In this document: one piece after another, positions 1 to 8,909 of the stretch
How positions within the stretch are numbered: position 1 is the first letter of the stretch
Layout of the letters: each line of letters begins with the position of its first letter
DNA from: Mesorhizobium sp.
Lineage (GTDB): Bacteria > Pseudomonadota > Alphaproteobacteria > Rhizobiales > Rhizobiaceae
Length of the DNA stretch: 64,000 nt
Assembly: GCA_004020545.1 (NCBI GenBank)
Contig: SAQE01000013.1
Coordinates: forward strand, 55,875-119,874
Reading direction: 5' to 3'
Position numbers and translations under genes: made by a program
The notes under the pieces: generated by a model
Seen by the model: the letters and a program-made list of their open reading frames with translations, nothing else
Database searches by the model: none
What the model was told of the DNA's origin: nothing

Positions 1-297
1 CCGAAGGCTGCTGGCGGCCTGGCACAAGCAACCTACGAGCTCTTCGCGGGCATCATCGAATTCGGCTTGGCCAACAATCTCTCCGGGATCGTAACGGTGA
101 CAGATACGCGCATCGAAAGGATCCTTCGTCTCGCGACCTGGCCGTTGTCACGTATCGGACAGCCCCAGCAGGTCGGCAACACCGAGGCAGTCGCCGGCTT
201 CCTCGAGATTTCCTACGCCAGTCTCTTGCGCATCCGCTGGAGGGGACGCCTGAACGGGCCGGTGTTGTGGCAACCAGTTCTCGTCCAATCGGCATAG
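1..297 (+). CDS. traI: Acyl-homoserine lactone synthase, LuxI/TraI family, 3' end only
   Basis: The open frame enters from the left edge and stops at 295-297, so only the last 98 residues are here. They carry the C-terminal LuxI-type pattern: IEFG, then VTVTDTRIERIL, then WPLSRIGQP, then an AVAGFLEIS-like strand. This family makes N-acyl-homoserine lactone signals from S-adenosylmethionine and acyl-ACP. In rhizobial plasmids and ICEs such a gene (traI) works with TraR to turn on conjugation. The window also carries transfer genes, which supports that reading. The catalytic N-terminal half lies outside the window, so activity cannot be judged. The gene name rests on context; it could be another luxI paralogue. 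Confidence 0.72.
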   Translation, partial: PKAAGGLAQATYELFAGIIEFGLANNLSGIVTVTDTRIERILRLATWPLSRIGQPQQVGNTEAVAGFLEISYASLLRIRWRGRLNGPVLWQPVLVQSA

Positions 298-661
298 CGC
301 CTGCGGATGGTCAGCCGTGACCTGGGTTAAGTCTGCTCACGGCCGCCACCGCCCGCCGTCAAGCTGAGCGGACCCGGCCCCACGAGCATTCGACTGTTCC
401 GGTCGATCGACTCGCGCGGCCGGACTTCGGATTTCCGTAGGCGCAACCCGCAGTCCAGCGTGAGCACGCCAAAGTGGCGCCCGTCCGCTTGGAAAGAAGC
501 CAATGTGGCTTCTGAGATCGCCTTGGAATATTGGACCGGCCGCCGTGAGCGATCCCAACCTCAAACCTTTGCCGGTATGCCGGTTTGGCCGGACCGTCGG
601 CCAGTCGGAGCAGTCCCCCGATAAGGACCCGAGCTGACGCGCGATCCAACAGCGCCCAAGC
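298..661. other. Intergenic, no recognisable gene
   Basis: Short overlapping open frames occur on both strands but none has a good ribosome-binding site or a recognisable protein pattern. No clear hairpin, operator or repeat was seen. Confidence 0.5.
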
Positions 662-910
662 CTATGCTATGTGCATTACCGTTCGGTTGGCCATATCGTC
701 CAAGACCGCATGAAGAAGCCTTCCAACCTCCTGCGCAGCGAACTCTGGCGCAATTCCTACATCGGACAATTGAATGAGCATTTTCTTGGCAGCACAGCGC
801 CAGAACGCACTCGCCGCCTCGCCGTTCTTGGTCTCGAGGGCCTGGGCGATACTTTCGACCAATGTGCGTCGCCGATGCAGCGGAAATACGCAAATGTTTG
901 AGTCATGCAT
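662..910 (-). CDS. Small conserved rhizobial protein, DUF6074-like
   Basis: An 82-residue product starting at ATG 908-910, preceded on the minus strand by GTGAGGTG as a plausible ribosome-binding site. The N-terminal FPLHRRR followed by LVESIA, then alternating helices and a C-terminal EVGRLLHAV stretch, match the layout I recall for DUF6074 proteins, common small helical proteins of Rhizobiales with no known function. A TTG directly upstream could also initiate. No partner gene is evident; the nearest neighbour on the same strand is only a relic. The opposite strand is also open here but shows no family pattern. Confidence 0.5.
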   Translation of the reverse strand: MHDSNICVFPLHRRRTLVESIAQALETKNGEAASAFWRCAAKKMLIQLSDVGIAPEFAAQEVGRLLHAVLDDMANRTVMHIA

Positions 911-1444
911 CAATCACCTCACAGTTTCAGTTCCACAAAGAAAACACCGGCGTCTTCAAAAGCGCCGCTTAGCGCGGTGACGGTTCGCGGCGACATGACG
1001 AGTTCCACTTCCCCTCGACAAGCCATTGGGCGATGAGCCGCCGGACCGCACATCCGGACCGCACATAAGGTGAACCACCATTGCTGATCCGGCTGCGTTT
1101 CCTGTGCCGTTCCGCGACGAGGCGTTCCAGCCCGAATTGACGTCCAATGACTTGATTTCTGAAAGGGCAGGGCGGCACGAATCACCCGACTGTTCCGCCG
1201 CTTACATTCCTGCGAGCTTGTGTATGAATGATTAAAGCGTGCCCGAGCCGTTCTTGGTGGCCGCAGAAGGGAATCATGTCATCCGCGCCTATCGTAAGGC
1301 CGCGCGACTTCTAGCATGGCTGCACTGCCCCGACAGGGCTTTGCAATCGCGCGTTTCGAAGCCTATGCTTGGCATCGGCCGTCAGTTACTTCGGATGCAG
1401 CCGACAGTAAGAGGTACGCGCTCTTGCCCGCATGAGAGAGAGCC
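911..1444. other. Gene-poor region with a possible relic of an XRE-type regulator
   Basis: No intact gene. On the minus strand, around 919-1010, a frame ends with SPRTVTALSGAFEDAGVFFV. This resembles the last helix and strand of small XRE-type helix-turn-helix proteins, where an ALE-AGV-F pattern is usual. The rest of such a protein is missing, so this is at most a relic. The stretch from about 1190 to 1430 leads into the Crp-like gene and shows no obvious operator. Confidence 0.3.
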
Positions 1445-2149
1445 TTGCCCGAATCCCTTTTTCGCAACCGGGTGCTGAAATCCCTTTCGCCGGAGGACTT
1501 CGCGCTGTTGCGACCATCGCTGCATCGCGTCGAACTGGACATCAAGGCTCAGTTGGAGATCGCGCATCAGCCGATCAGGAATGGATATTTTCCCGAGAGG
1601 GGCATCGCCTCGGTGGTCGCCACCATGACCGGCGGACGGCAATGTGAAGTCGGCATTATCGGATATGACGGGATGACAGGAATTGCCCTCATTCTCGGAC
1701 AGGACAGCTCTTCCAACGAGACCTATATCCAGGTCGCAGGCAATGGCTGGCGCCTGCCGGTTGAAATCATTCGTCCTGCGGTTGCGGAAAGCCCGTCGCT
1801 GCGCACGTCAGTGCTGGACTATGCCCACGCGTTCCTTGTCCAGTCGTCCCGGACGGCACTGGTCAATGGCCACTCCAAAATCGAGGAACGGCTGGCCCGC
1901 TGGTTGCTGATGATCCATGACCGCTCTGACGGAGACAAGATCTACCTGACGCATGAATTTCTGGCGACCATGCTCGGCGCCCGCCGTCCCGGGGTCACCA
2001 CGGCCCTGCAAATGCTTGAATATCGAGGACTTGTCCGTGCCAAGCGCGGCGAGGTCACGATTATCGACCGCGTCGGATTGATGGAACTCACGCATGGCGC
2101 TTACGGCGAGGAGGAGCAACGTTATTTCGGCCTGGCCACCGCTGCCTGA
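1445..2149 (+). CDS. Crp/Fnr-family transcriptional regulator
   Basis: A 234-residue cytoplasmic regulator. Residues 1-120 form the cyclic-nucleotide-binding-like beta-roll (FPERGIASVV, EVGIIGYDGMTG), followed by a long dimerisation helix and a C-terminal winged helix (residues about 165-215) of the HTH_Crp_2 type, with LTHEFLATMLGARRPGVTTA as recognition region. It has no N-terminal cysteine set, so it is not an FNR-type oxygen sensor. The start is taken as TTG 1445 because GAGAGAG lies just upstream and no in-frame ATG fits better. Similar solitary Crp-like proteins are common in Mesorhizobium and Bradyrhizobium; ligand and targets are unknown. Confidence 0.8.
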   Translation: MPESLFRNRVLKSLSPEDFALLRPSLHRVELDIKAQLEIAHQPIRNGYFPERGIASVVATMTGGRQCEVGIIGYDGMTGIALILGQDSSSNETYIQVAGNGWRLPVEIIRPAVAESPSLRTSVLDYAHAFLVQSSRTALVNGHSKIEERLARWLLMIHDRSDGDKIYLTHEFLATMLGARRPGVTTALQMLEYRGLVRAKRGEVTIIDRVGLMELTHGAYGEEEQRYFGLATAA

Positions 2150-2445
2150 TTGTCCGGTATCGGACATAGGCTTGAAGGCTGCCGAACTCCCGTCCTAGAT
2201 CGTGTCAGTCAGAGTTTCAGGGAGGCGGGTGAAAAAGCCGCCGAAGCCTATGTTCTGTCCAGAGGCAAGGCCCGGTTCCTCTCCACCGCCCAGGCGATCC
2301 GCGCCATTCGAACGCTTATGCCGGCGTGCAAAGCGACCGATCGCGAGTTGAGGAATTGGTGGCGGCGACGTCCATCGTTCACGGTGTGCCCGTCGCCTTC
2401 GACGCAAAAACAGCCGAGGGAGTAGAACCACGGCTGCATTCCTAG
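2150..2445 (+). pseudogene. Small conserved hypothetical protein, frameshifted
   Basis: The first frame gives KARFLSTAQAIRAIRTL and ATDREL, then runs out of register near 2345. In the neighbouring frame the sequence continues as EELVAATSIVHGVPVAFDAK and stops at 2443-2445. The two parts join into one sensible small protein if one base was lost near 2350. The pattern resembles small rhizobial proteins of unknown function that I recall only loosely. It begins at a TTG directly after the stop of the Crp-like gene and lacks a good ribosome-binding site. The frameshift could also be a sequencing error. Confidence 0.4.
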
Positions 2446-2637
2446 GAGGGCATGCCGCGCCGTCCAGACTGTCAGATCGGGCATTCGTCAGATGGTTGTC
2501 CGCTAACTTAACTGGCAGAGTCTACAGGACGTGTCCAGCATTGCGAACTCACCGATCGCTTGGCGGCCAAAGCTGCCGGCAAGCGATCGCCTCATCCAGC
2601 CGTCTGCACCATCTCATCACAGACATCATCGGTGATG

Positions 2638-3027
2638 CTACCTGCCCAGCATATGTCCAGCATTTCGCAGGGCGGCCAGAAGGAGCCTCGCATAGCCTGT
2701 GACATCGATCTGGGCCTGCATGGACAGGGGCATGCTGGTCCAGTTCTCCAATGGTGCAATGAAAGGTGAGAAGGTGCCATTGACAAGGCAACAGCAGCTA
2801 ACAAGGCCCTCTCGGTCCAATGCCACCACACCGATCTTGTCGCCTGGATATCCAATGGCTGCGACTCGCTGGACCTCCAGGTCACCGTCAACCCGCACGT
2901 CGAAAAGAAGGCTACCACGGCTCCTCGTGGCTATCTCAGCCGCCTTCTCATCAAAGCTTGAAGAGAGCAAGCGGACGCTTTCCACCGCCATCTGGAAAAT
3001 CACCAAATCCAGTTCATTCACGGCCAT
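2638..3027 (-). CDS. Hypothetical protein
   Basis: A 129-residue frame from ATG 3025-3027. The composition is protein-like, with alternating hydrophobic and charged segments, for example ELDLVIFQMAVESVRLL near the start and IGVVALDREGLVSCCCLVNG in the middle. I do not recognise the family. There is no signal peptide and no clear ribosome-binding site. The frame is open further upstream to about 3069. Neighbours are decayed genes, so this may be a remnant. Confidence 0.35.
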   Translation of the reverse strand: MAVNELDLVIFQMAVESVRLLSSSFDEKAAEIATRSRGSLLFDVRVDGDLEVQRVAAIGYPGDKIGVVALDREGLVSCCCLVNGTFSPFIAPLENWTSMPLSMQAQIDVTGYARLLLAALRNAGHMLGR

Positions 3028-3637
3028 ATGGGCAATTGCGCGCAATGGGTGGTGATTGCAATGACACACACTGCTTGTTCACAGATGTCGGTCACGAACG
3101 ATCATTCGTCGGGTTCCGGTTCCGACCAACGGTGTGGCCACCTGATCGTGCTGCGGTTCGAACATTCCTAACGCGAGCCGAGCGCTGTTGATGAGGATGG
3201 AGTCTAGGTCTCGGGCCCTGCCTCGCGGCTTGCTCATCCTTGGCAGACCCCTTGCAACGCCGCCGCGATGGCGCAAACGCCAGATGACGCTGATCCATCG
3301 CTTAATCGTGAACTGAGCTTCTGAACACCCTTGGTGGGACAGCAGGGTGGAAGGGCTTGACCAACGCTGCCGCCGTTTTCGAAGAGGGCCCGTCCTCGAT
3401 TGAATCTTTGGAGCCCCGTGCGGCGCGCAGGAAAATGTTGACCATCTGGACGCAGGTCCCAGACCCCAAGGCAAACAGGGAACCTTCCAGCCAGCCAAGC
3501 TGCGCCGAAGCAAAGAGCGACCTTTGGAATTCCCAAGAACGGACCCTTCCATAGTTGACTGGCAACCGCAGCGCGAGTGCGGGAGAGCGAACAAGCACTG
3601 CGTGAGAGGTCCTGCGCGTTTTCCCCTCTTTGCTATT
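3028..3637. other. Gene-poor region upstream of the dctA relic
   Basis: Overlapping open frames exist on both strands but none shows a recognisable family or a consistent start. The right part forms the upstream region of the sigma-54 promoter at 3638. Confidence 0.4.
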
Positions 3638-3652
3638 TGGCACATCGCTTGC
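3638..3652 (+). promoter_or_regulatory. Sigma-54 (RpoN) -24/-12 promoter of dctA
   Basis: TGGCAC, five bases, TTGC: a full match to the RpoN consensus with the correct spacing. It lies about 83 bp before the GTG start of the dctA relic. Rhizobial dctA genes are known to be transcribed by RpoN with DctD, so motif and gene agree. The promoter has outlived the gene it served. Confidence 0.75.
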
Positions 3653-3734
3653 GCCGAAGTGGGCGCAGCGTTCGACCGGAGCACTGCATGGGAGAAGGAG
3701 GAGCCCCACCCCGATCCGGTCAAGGAGAGAAACG

Positions 3735-4707
3735 GTGTTGGTTCCACAAGTCCCCATAGCGAACGCAGCGGCCCGCAAGCGCCATTTTGCCCGGGCCTAC
3801 GTGCAGATGCTTGCCGCCATAATCCTGGGTGCTGCAATCGGCTATTTCCATTTGGAGACCGGCCAGAGCCTGAAGCCGCTCGGCGATGCCTTCGATCTTC
3901 CTGACAATAGCGACCGGCATTGCCGGCATGAGCGATCTGCAGAAGGTCGGCCGAGTTGCCGCCAAGGCGATGGTTTATTTCCTCACCTTCTCGACACTTG
4001 CACTCGTTGTCGGACTGATTGTCGCGAATATCGTTCAGCCTGGCGCCGGCCTCAACATCGATCCGGCCTCGCTCGATGTCCAAGCCGTTAAGGGCTATGT
4101 GGCCACGGCTCACGAGCAGTCCGTGACCAGCTTCCTGATGAACATCATCCCATCAACCATTGCCAGTGCCTTCGCGGAAGGCGACATCCTGCAAGTCTTG
4201 TTCTTCTCGGTCCTGTTCGGCGCGGTCTGCCGCTACAACGGCCGCTCGATCTTCTCTCTCGTCCGATACATCAAGGACGAGCTGCTGCTCGCAACGTCCT
4301 CCTCGGAGGCCGCGCTGCCCTCGCTCATGGAGAAGATGGAAAAGGCCGGCGCCACGCATTCGGTCGTGGGTCTCATTCCATTCAATCTGGACGGCACGAA
4401 TATGATGCTCGCCGCCCTCTTCATCGCCCAGACCACGAAAACTGATCTGCCGATCGGCTGCCGGATCCTCATGCTGTTCGTCGCATTGTTCCCTTCGAAC
4501 GGAACAACCCGCATTACCGGTGCAGGCCTCGTCACAATGGCTGCAACGCTCTTTCTTGTTCCGGCCGCACCGGTCACCTCCGTGGGTCTTATTCTTGGCG
4601 TCGATCAGCTTATGTCCGAATGCCACGCGCTGACGATATTTCTCCGCAGCGTAGCGGCAACGCTGGCTGTCGCCCGGTCTGGGGCGAGCGGGATAAACGA
4701 CGATTCG
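3735..4707 (+). pseudogene. dctA: C4-dicarboxylate/proton symporter DctA, degraded
   Basis: GTG 3735 follows a good ribosome-binding site (AAGGAG at 3722). The first part (RAYVQMLAAIILGA, then LKPLGDAF) is DctA-like. The frame is lost at about 3894, exactly where a short stretch is missing, and continues in another frame with [20 protein letters not shown]. Compared with rhizobial DctA (about 440 residues), roughly 80 residues are missing after SVLFG, and smaller losses occur at [24 protein letters not shown] and ALFPSNGTT. The last recognisable part, [13 protein letters not shown], then breaks frame again. DctA imports succinate, fumarate and malate and is needed for nodule nitrogen fixation; this copy cannot be functional, so another copy must serve the cell. 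Confidence 0.85.
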
Positions 4708-4726
4708 GGGAGCGCCTCACTAGCGG

Positions 4727-5640
4727 ACCGTTCAGCGCTCTGGCGGTGGACGGTCAAGTCGCCCGGCGTGGTGAACGCAGTTCCCCGCGCGAACGACGCT
4801 CAGCTATTGGGGTGGGCCCGATGGCGCAAAGCCGTATTTGAGAAACCGCCAGATCGCACCCGCACCTGTGCGCCTGTAGCAACTGCGGGGCACGATCAAA
4901 AGCGACCCATTTTACACCGAAAAGGCGGGCCGTTGCTGCCACGCCGTCCATGGATTGGAGCCTCATGTCTAAGACAACGGCCACCACTCTCGCGGTTCTC
5001 CTTTTTCTCCTCGCCGTGCTGCTTTCCGTGCTGGCGAGCCATAATAGCGCGCACCCGCCGCGGGAAAGGCCGCCCCCGCCCATGCAGTCGTGCCAATGGA
5101 CAGTCAAAAGTGGAGCGGCGCACTCGTCAACGACCCCGCTTCGCCAAATCGCCGGCAACCCGGAAGGTCCGGGGACCCTTCAGCGCTCTGCCGGGCGGAC
5201 GGTCAGTCGCCCGGCGTGGTGAATGGCGGTCGCGGTTGCCCGGCCCGCGCGAACGACGCTCAGCTGGGTGGGGTGGGCCCGATGGCGCAAGGCCATCTTT
5301 CCAGAAACCGCCAGAGCGCACCGGCATCTATAGCTGTGCGCCCTCGCGACTGCGCCCTGTGGCAAGTGCGGGGCTCGATCAAAAGCATTTTACACCAAAA
5401 GGCGGGCCGTTGCTGCCACGCCGTCCATGGATTGGAGACTCATGTCTAAGCCGACTGCCATCACTGTCGCAGCTCTTCTTTTACTCCTCGCCGTGCTGGC
5501 GAGCCAATATAGCGCGAACCTGCACCGGCAGGCGTGGTCGATCGACAGGCAAAAGTGGAGCGGCGCATTCGACAACGACCCCCTTCGCCAATCGCCGGCA
5601 ACCCGCAAGGCGATGCCGTTCTGGTCATATTCAATGACTA
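4727..5640 (+). repeat. Imperfect tandem duplication of about 450 bp
   Basis: Two copies, about 4727-5174 and 5175-5640, share long blocks: TTCAGCGCTC at their left ends, then CGCCCGGCGTGGTGAA, GCGAACGACGCTCAGCT, GGTGGGCCCGATGGCGCAA, GGCGGGCCGTTGCTGCC and the start region of a small gene. Each copy holds the 5' end of a DsbA-like gene; only the second continues into the rest. Copy 2 has CCAATCG where copy 1 has CCAAATCG, a one-base loss that breaks the frame. Confidence 0.8.
4965..5222 (+). pseudogene. 5' fragment of a DsbA-like gene (duplicate copy 1)
   Basis: ATG 4965 follows TTGGAG. The first 25 residues form a hydrophobic signal or anchor ([17 protein letters not shown]), then the frame gives [12 protein letters not shown] before running into the left end of the second duplicate copy. 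No thioredoxin-like catalytic part is present. It is best read as the truncated twin of the gene starting at 5442. Confidence 0.55.
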
Positions 5641-6089
5641 CCACAACTGTCCGCATTGCAGACTGGCAGATCTCAACTACCAAAAAGCCTTCAAGAATGA
5701 TCCCAATCTGAAGCTTGTGATCAGACGGTTCCCGGTCCTGGGACCGGATTCCCAATCGCACTCGCCTCGAGAAAACAGGGAAAGTTCGACGAATTCCACC
5801 GCGCCCTTATGACTTCCCCCAGTTGGATCATTGAAAGGATCACTCTCAAGATCGCAGCGCGTGTGGGCCTTGACGTGGAGCAGCTCAAGCGGGAATGCAA
5901 GATCCGGCCATCGCAGATGAACTTGCGCGCGTCCGCGCACTCGCGAAAGGTCTGCACATCGACCGTACGCCCGCGTTGGTGGTCGGCGATATAGTGATCG
6001 CCCACCTGGTCGACATGGCCAGCTTGCAACGCTTGCTCGCCGATGCGCGCTCAAAGCGTGCAGGCTCTCGTGCGGGGCAGCATCTGTAG
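5442..6089 (+). pseudogene. DsbA-family thiol-disulfide oxidoreductase, frameshifted
   Basis: ATG 5442 follows ATTGGAGA. A signal anchor ([17 protein letters not shown]) leads into a thioredoxin-fold protein whose parts lie in different frames. The catalytic segment [14 protein letters not shown] carries an intact CPHC motif and continues to FPVLGPDS. After a further break come QGKFDEFHRALM and ARVGLDVEQLK, then DPAIADELARVRALA and RTPALVVGD with the cis-Pro (TP) typical of the family, ending at 6087-6089. At least three frameshifts are needed. Intact relatives are periplasmic oxidases or isomerases of cysteine pairs. Its place in a decayed block makes a true pseudogene more likely than sequencing errors. 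Confidence 0.7.
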
Positions 6090-6565
6090 ATCGGCCACGC
6101 TGTTGTTGCCGGAGCGTGCCGTTTGTGGCAGCTGGCTTTGCTGTTGCTCCTCGGCATCTTGTTGCGGTCATCCAGCTGCCGTGGGCGCCAACAACAATCC
6201 TGAGCGCCCGCGCCTGAAGGCGCTGGCCGGGTGCTCGTGAACCGAGCCCGCTTATCTTCGCCATGCTCAGGCGGTCTTGGCCCTGCGGCTTCGCCCCCTG
6301 GCGCGGGGCAGCCTTCGGCTGCTGACGGTCGCCGGCCTGTCGGCCGGCGTCGTTTTTATCGTGGCCTTCCCCGGTGGCGCAGGGCGGGCAGCACTCCCTT
6401 CTAGGCCCGCCGCGGCGTCCCGCAACCCTTCGCTTTCGCTTCGGGTCCTCCACTCCGTTCCGGTCCTGCGGATGCAGTCCGCCTCCGACGTCGGGCCTTT
6501 CCGGTCGCTTTCGCCGCCCACCCCGCTTCCGGGGAGGGCGCGATTGAAGAGCGGAGGACATCACG
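6090..6565. other. GC-rich leader region upstream of ardC
   Basis: No convincing gene. The region is rich in short inverted repeats, for example GCCGGCCTGTCGGCCGGC near 6330-6347. A strong ribosome-binding site (GGAGGA, 6554-6559) at its right end belongs to ardC. Confidence 0.4.
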
Positions 6566-7330
6566 ATGCGTGCAAACAACAAACGTTGCGGCAGCCGACA
6601 GGCTGGCGCAGAGAGTGGCGGGCGCACCGGCGCCAGCCTTTATCAGGAAATCACCGACCGCATCATTGCCGAACTGGAGCGCGGCACCGTGCCATGGGTC
6701 AAGCCGTGGGGCAGGGCAAGGACAGGCCTCGGCCTGCCGCGGAATGCGGCCACCCAGCGCCGATATTCCGGCATCAATATCCTGATCCTGTGGGGCGGGG
6801 TCATCGATCGCGGTTTCCCCAGCCAGAACTGGCTCACCTTCCGGCAGGCGCTTTCCCTAGGTGGCAATGTCAGGAAGGGTGAGCACGGCACCACCATCGT
6901 TCACGCTGACCGCTTTGTTCCCAAGAACGAAAAGCAACGCGCCGACACCGATGGCGACGAACCGCAGGCGGTGCCCTTCCTGAAGCGCTTTACCGTCTTC
7001 AATGTCGCGCAGTGCGATAATCTGCCCGAACATCTTTATGCCGCCGGCGAGCCTCTGCCTGAGCGCGAGATGGTCCCGCAGGCCGAGGCGCTCATTCATG
7101 CAACCGGCGCTGATTTTCGCATCGGCGGCGAGCGCGCCTTCTACATGCCCGGCAGCGACACCATACAGGTGCCGCCGCAGCCGGCTTTCTTCCACCAGAT
7201 CGACTATTACCGGACCTGCTTTCACGAGCTTGGCCACTGGACCGGCCACCCGACGCGACTCGCGCGCGACCTGTCCGGCTCCTTCGGGTCCAACACCTAT
7301 GCGCGCGAGGAACTGGTCGCCTTATCTTGA
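6566..7330 (+). pseudogene. ardC: ArdC-like antirestriction protein, 5' part (interrupted)
   Basis: ATG 6566 follows GGAGGA. The N-terminal part (SLYQEITDRIIAELERG, VPWVKPWG, RRYSGINILILWG, KGEHGTTIVHADRF) is the ssDNA-binding ArdC domain (DUF1738). The C-terminal part has the zinc-peptidase motif HELGHWTGH. ArdC proteins protect incoming single-stranded conjugative DNA. The true reading frame stops making sense at 7320, in REELVA. Joined at the repeated GTCGC to 14099, it reads on in frame as VAEIASAFICSSLG, the normal end of the family. The frame now terminates at TGA 7328-7330 inside an inserted element. Loss of the last 75 or so residues probably disables it. Confidence 0.85.
7316..7320. 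repeat. Left target-site duplication GTCGC
   Basis: GTCGC at 7316-7320 recurs at 14099-14103 on the other side of the inserted element. Collapsing the two copies restores the ardC reading frame exactly. Confidence 0.75.
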
Positions 7331-7335
7331 CAGTC
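7322..7335 (+). repeat. Left terminal inverted repeat
   Basis: TTATCTTGACAGTC. It pairs with 14085-14098 (12 of 14 positions). The inner nine bases, TTGACAGTC versus CTGACAGTC, are nearly identical. Confidence 0.7.
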
Positions 7336-7514
7336 TGCACCGACTCTCCGTGTCTTGCTGGCGTCGATGCAACAGGACTGACGGAGGCGTTGTCCAGGCC
7401 GGCCGCAGCGCTCCCACATAGCTGGCGGAGGCCGGCCTGGATAGCGCCGGGCAAGTTGAACTCCTTCGTTGATGCTGGCTCCCGGATGGGGGTCCGGGGG
7501 AGGTTGAACAACTT

Positions 7515-8909
7515 GTGGACAATGTAGCGCCGGTTTCGAACATCACCATTCAGGAGCGCCGATCGGCTGACGGGCTTGATGCACACGTTCCCATGATCCT
7601 TAGGGATGGGGCACTCTACGATCCTGATCTGGATCGCTTCTTCCGCGACCTGCCTCTCAACGGCGTTCGTTCCCACCATTCTCTTCGTGCCTATGGCTAT
7701 GACGTTCTTGTCTGGGTCCGTTTTCTTTCGGAAGCCTGCGCCAAGACGGTATGGCAGGCGGGTCGGCATGACGTCCTTGCCTATCACCGAGTTCGGCGCC
7801 GTGCGGAGGCCGGCCAACGCATCTCTGCTGCTTCCTGGAATCGTGCCGTCGCCTGCCTCGACCGTGTGTATCGATGGGGCGCCCAGGAGGGTCTCATTGC
7901 GGAAGCGCCGTTCACGCATCGGTCCGTGTGGAGGCAAGGGTATACTGGCCGGCGAGCGCGGATCTCGGCTCGCAACGATGCGTATGAACCTGCCGCGCGC
8001 CGCGCGGATGTCAGCTTCGTCACACTCGACGACTACCGGAGATTTCGGGATCTTGGCTTGAGAGGGCTACTGCCTGGTGGCGGAACGCGCCCTGGCGCCC
8101 GAGATCGCAACGGCATTCGCAATGCGCTGTTTTCAGATCTCCTGGTTACGACGGGCCTCCGGCTGGAGGAAGCTTCATTTCTCTTCGCATCCGATCTTGC
8201 TGTCGTTGGTCAGCCGCCATGCCGTCAGGTCTGGCTCGAGCTGCCCGATGCTTTGACCAAGGGCGATCGTGGTCGCCAGATACTCGTTCCCGCTCGGCTG
8301 CTCGAGCAGATGCGCGCCTATATCGCTGTCGAGCGCTCCCATGCTATTGCAAAGTTTCAGCGCCGTTCGGGGTGGCAATCACTTGACCGCCCGATCCTCG
8401 TACACCGGGAGCGGAGCAATTCCCGGCTACGACTGCGTGACGGCGGCGACATCGCGCTTGACCTGCTCAGCCCCGAGGAACGCGGCCGGATCATTGTCTG
8501 CAACGACGACGGCACACCGAGCGAACCGGCGGTATTATGGCTCTCGGAGGTCGGCTTGCCGGTACAGCCGAACTCCTGGGCAGTCATCTTCGCCCGTGCT
8601 TCCGCGCGGTGCAGATCCTTCGGCTTCGACGTCAACATCAGTCCGCATCAGCTCCGCCATTCCTTTGCAGTTCATATGCTGGCGATGCTCATTCAGCATC
8701 GCCTCCGTGATGCGGCGTTGCCTGCCGGACCGATGGAGGGATACCGGCAAGTTCTCGGCGATCCTCTTCAGCAAGTCCAACGGCTCCTTGGTCATGCCAG
8801 TCTAGCAACGACCTACATCTACCTCGACCACATCGCGACACGCGCGGATACCGTCGATGCTGCGGTCGAGGAACTGCTCGCACTGCTTCCATCGGAGACT
8901 TCATTATGA
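7515..8909 (+). CDS. Tyrosine recombinase, first of trio
   Basis: A 464-residue integrase-type recombinase that cuts and joins DNA through a tyrosine. It has an N-terminal SAM-like core-binding region (residues about 40-150: SLRAYGYDVLVWVRFL) and a C-terminal catalytic domain. The catalytic pattern is complete: arginine in TTGLRLEEAS, HQLRHSFAVH for the H-x-x-R box, GHASLATTYIYLDH for the late histidine and the tyrosine. The start is GTG 7515, behind GGGGGAGG; an in-frame ATG at 7593 is possible. Its TGA overlaps the ATG of the next gene (ATGA, 8906-8909), so the trio is probably translated together. It is likely the main catalytic partner of the three. Confidence 0.85.
   Translation: MDNVAPVSNITIQERRSADGLDAHVPMILRDGALYDPDLDRFFRDLPLNGVRSHHSLRAYGYDVLVWVRFLSEACAKTVWQAGRHDVLAYHRVRRRAEAGQRISAASWNRAVACLDRVYRWGAQEGLIAEAPFTHRSVWRQGYTGRRARISARNDAYEPAARRADVSFVTLDDYRRFRDLGLRGLLPGGGTRPGARDRNGIRNALFSDLLVTTGLRLEEASFLFASDLAVVGQPPCRQVWLELPDALTKGDRGRQILVPARLLEQMRAYIAVERSHAIAKFQRRSGWQSLDRPILVHRERSNSRLRLRDGGDIALDLLSPEERGRIIVCNDDGTPSEPAVLWLSEVGLPVQPNSWAVIFARASARCRSFGFDVNISPHQLRHSFAVHMLAMLIQHRLRDAALPAGPMEGYRQVLGDPLQQVQRLLGHASLATTYIYLDHIATRADTVDAAVEELLALLPSETSL

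Noticed and set aside
3079-4113. 344-codon minus-strand frame opposite the dctA start
   Set aside because: It overlaps the sigma-54 promoter and dctA, is Arg/Gly/Ser-rich and has no family pattern.
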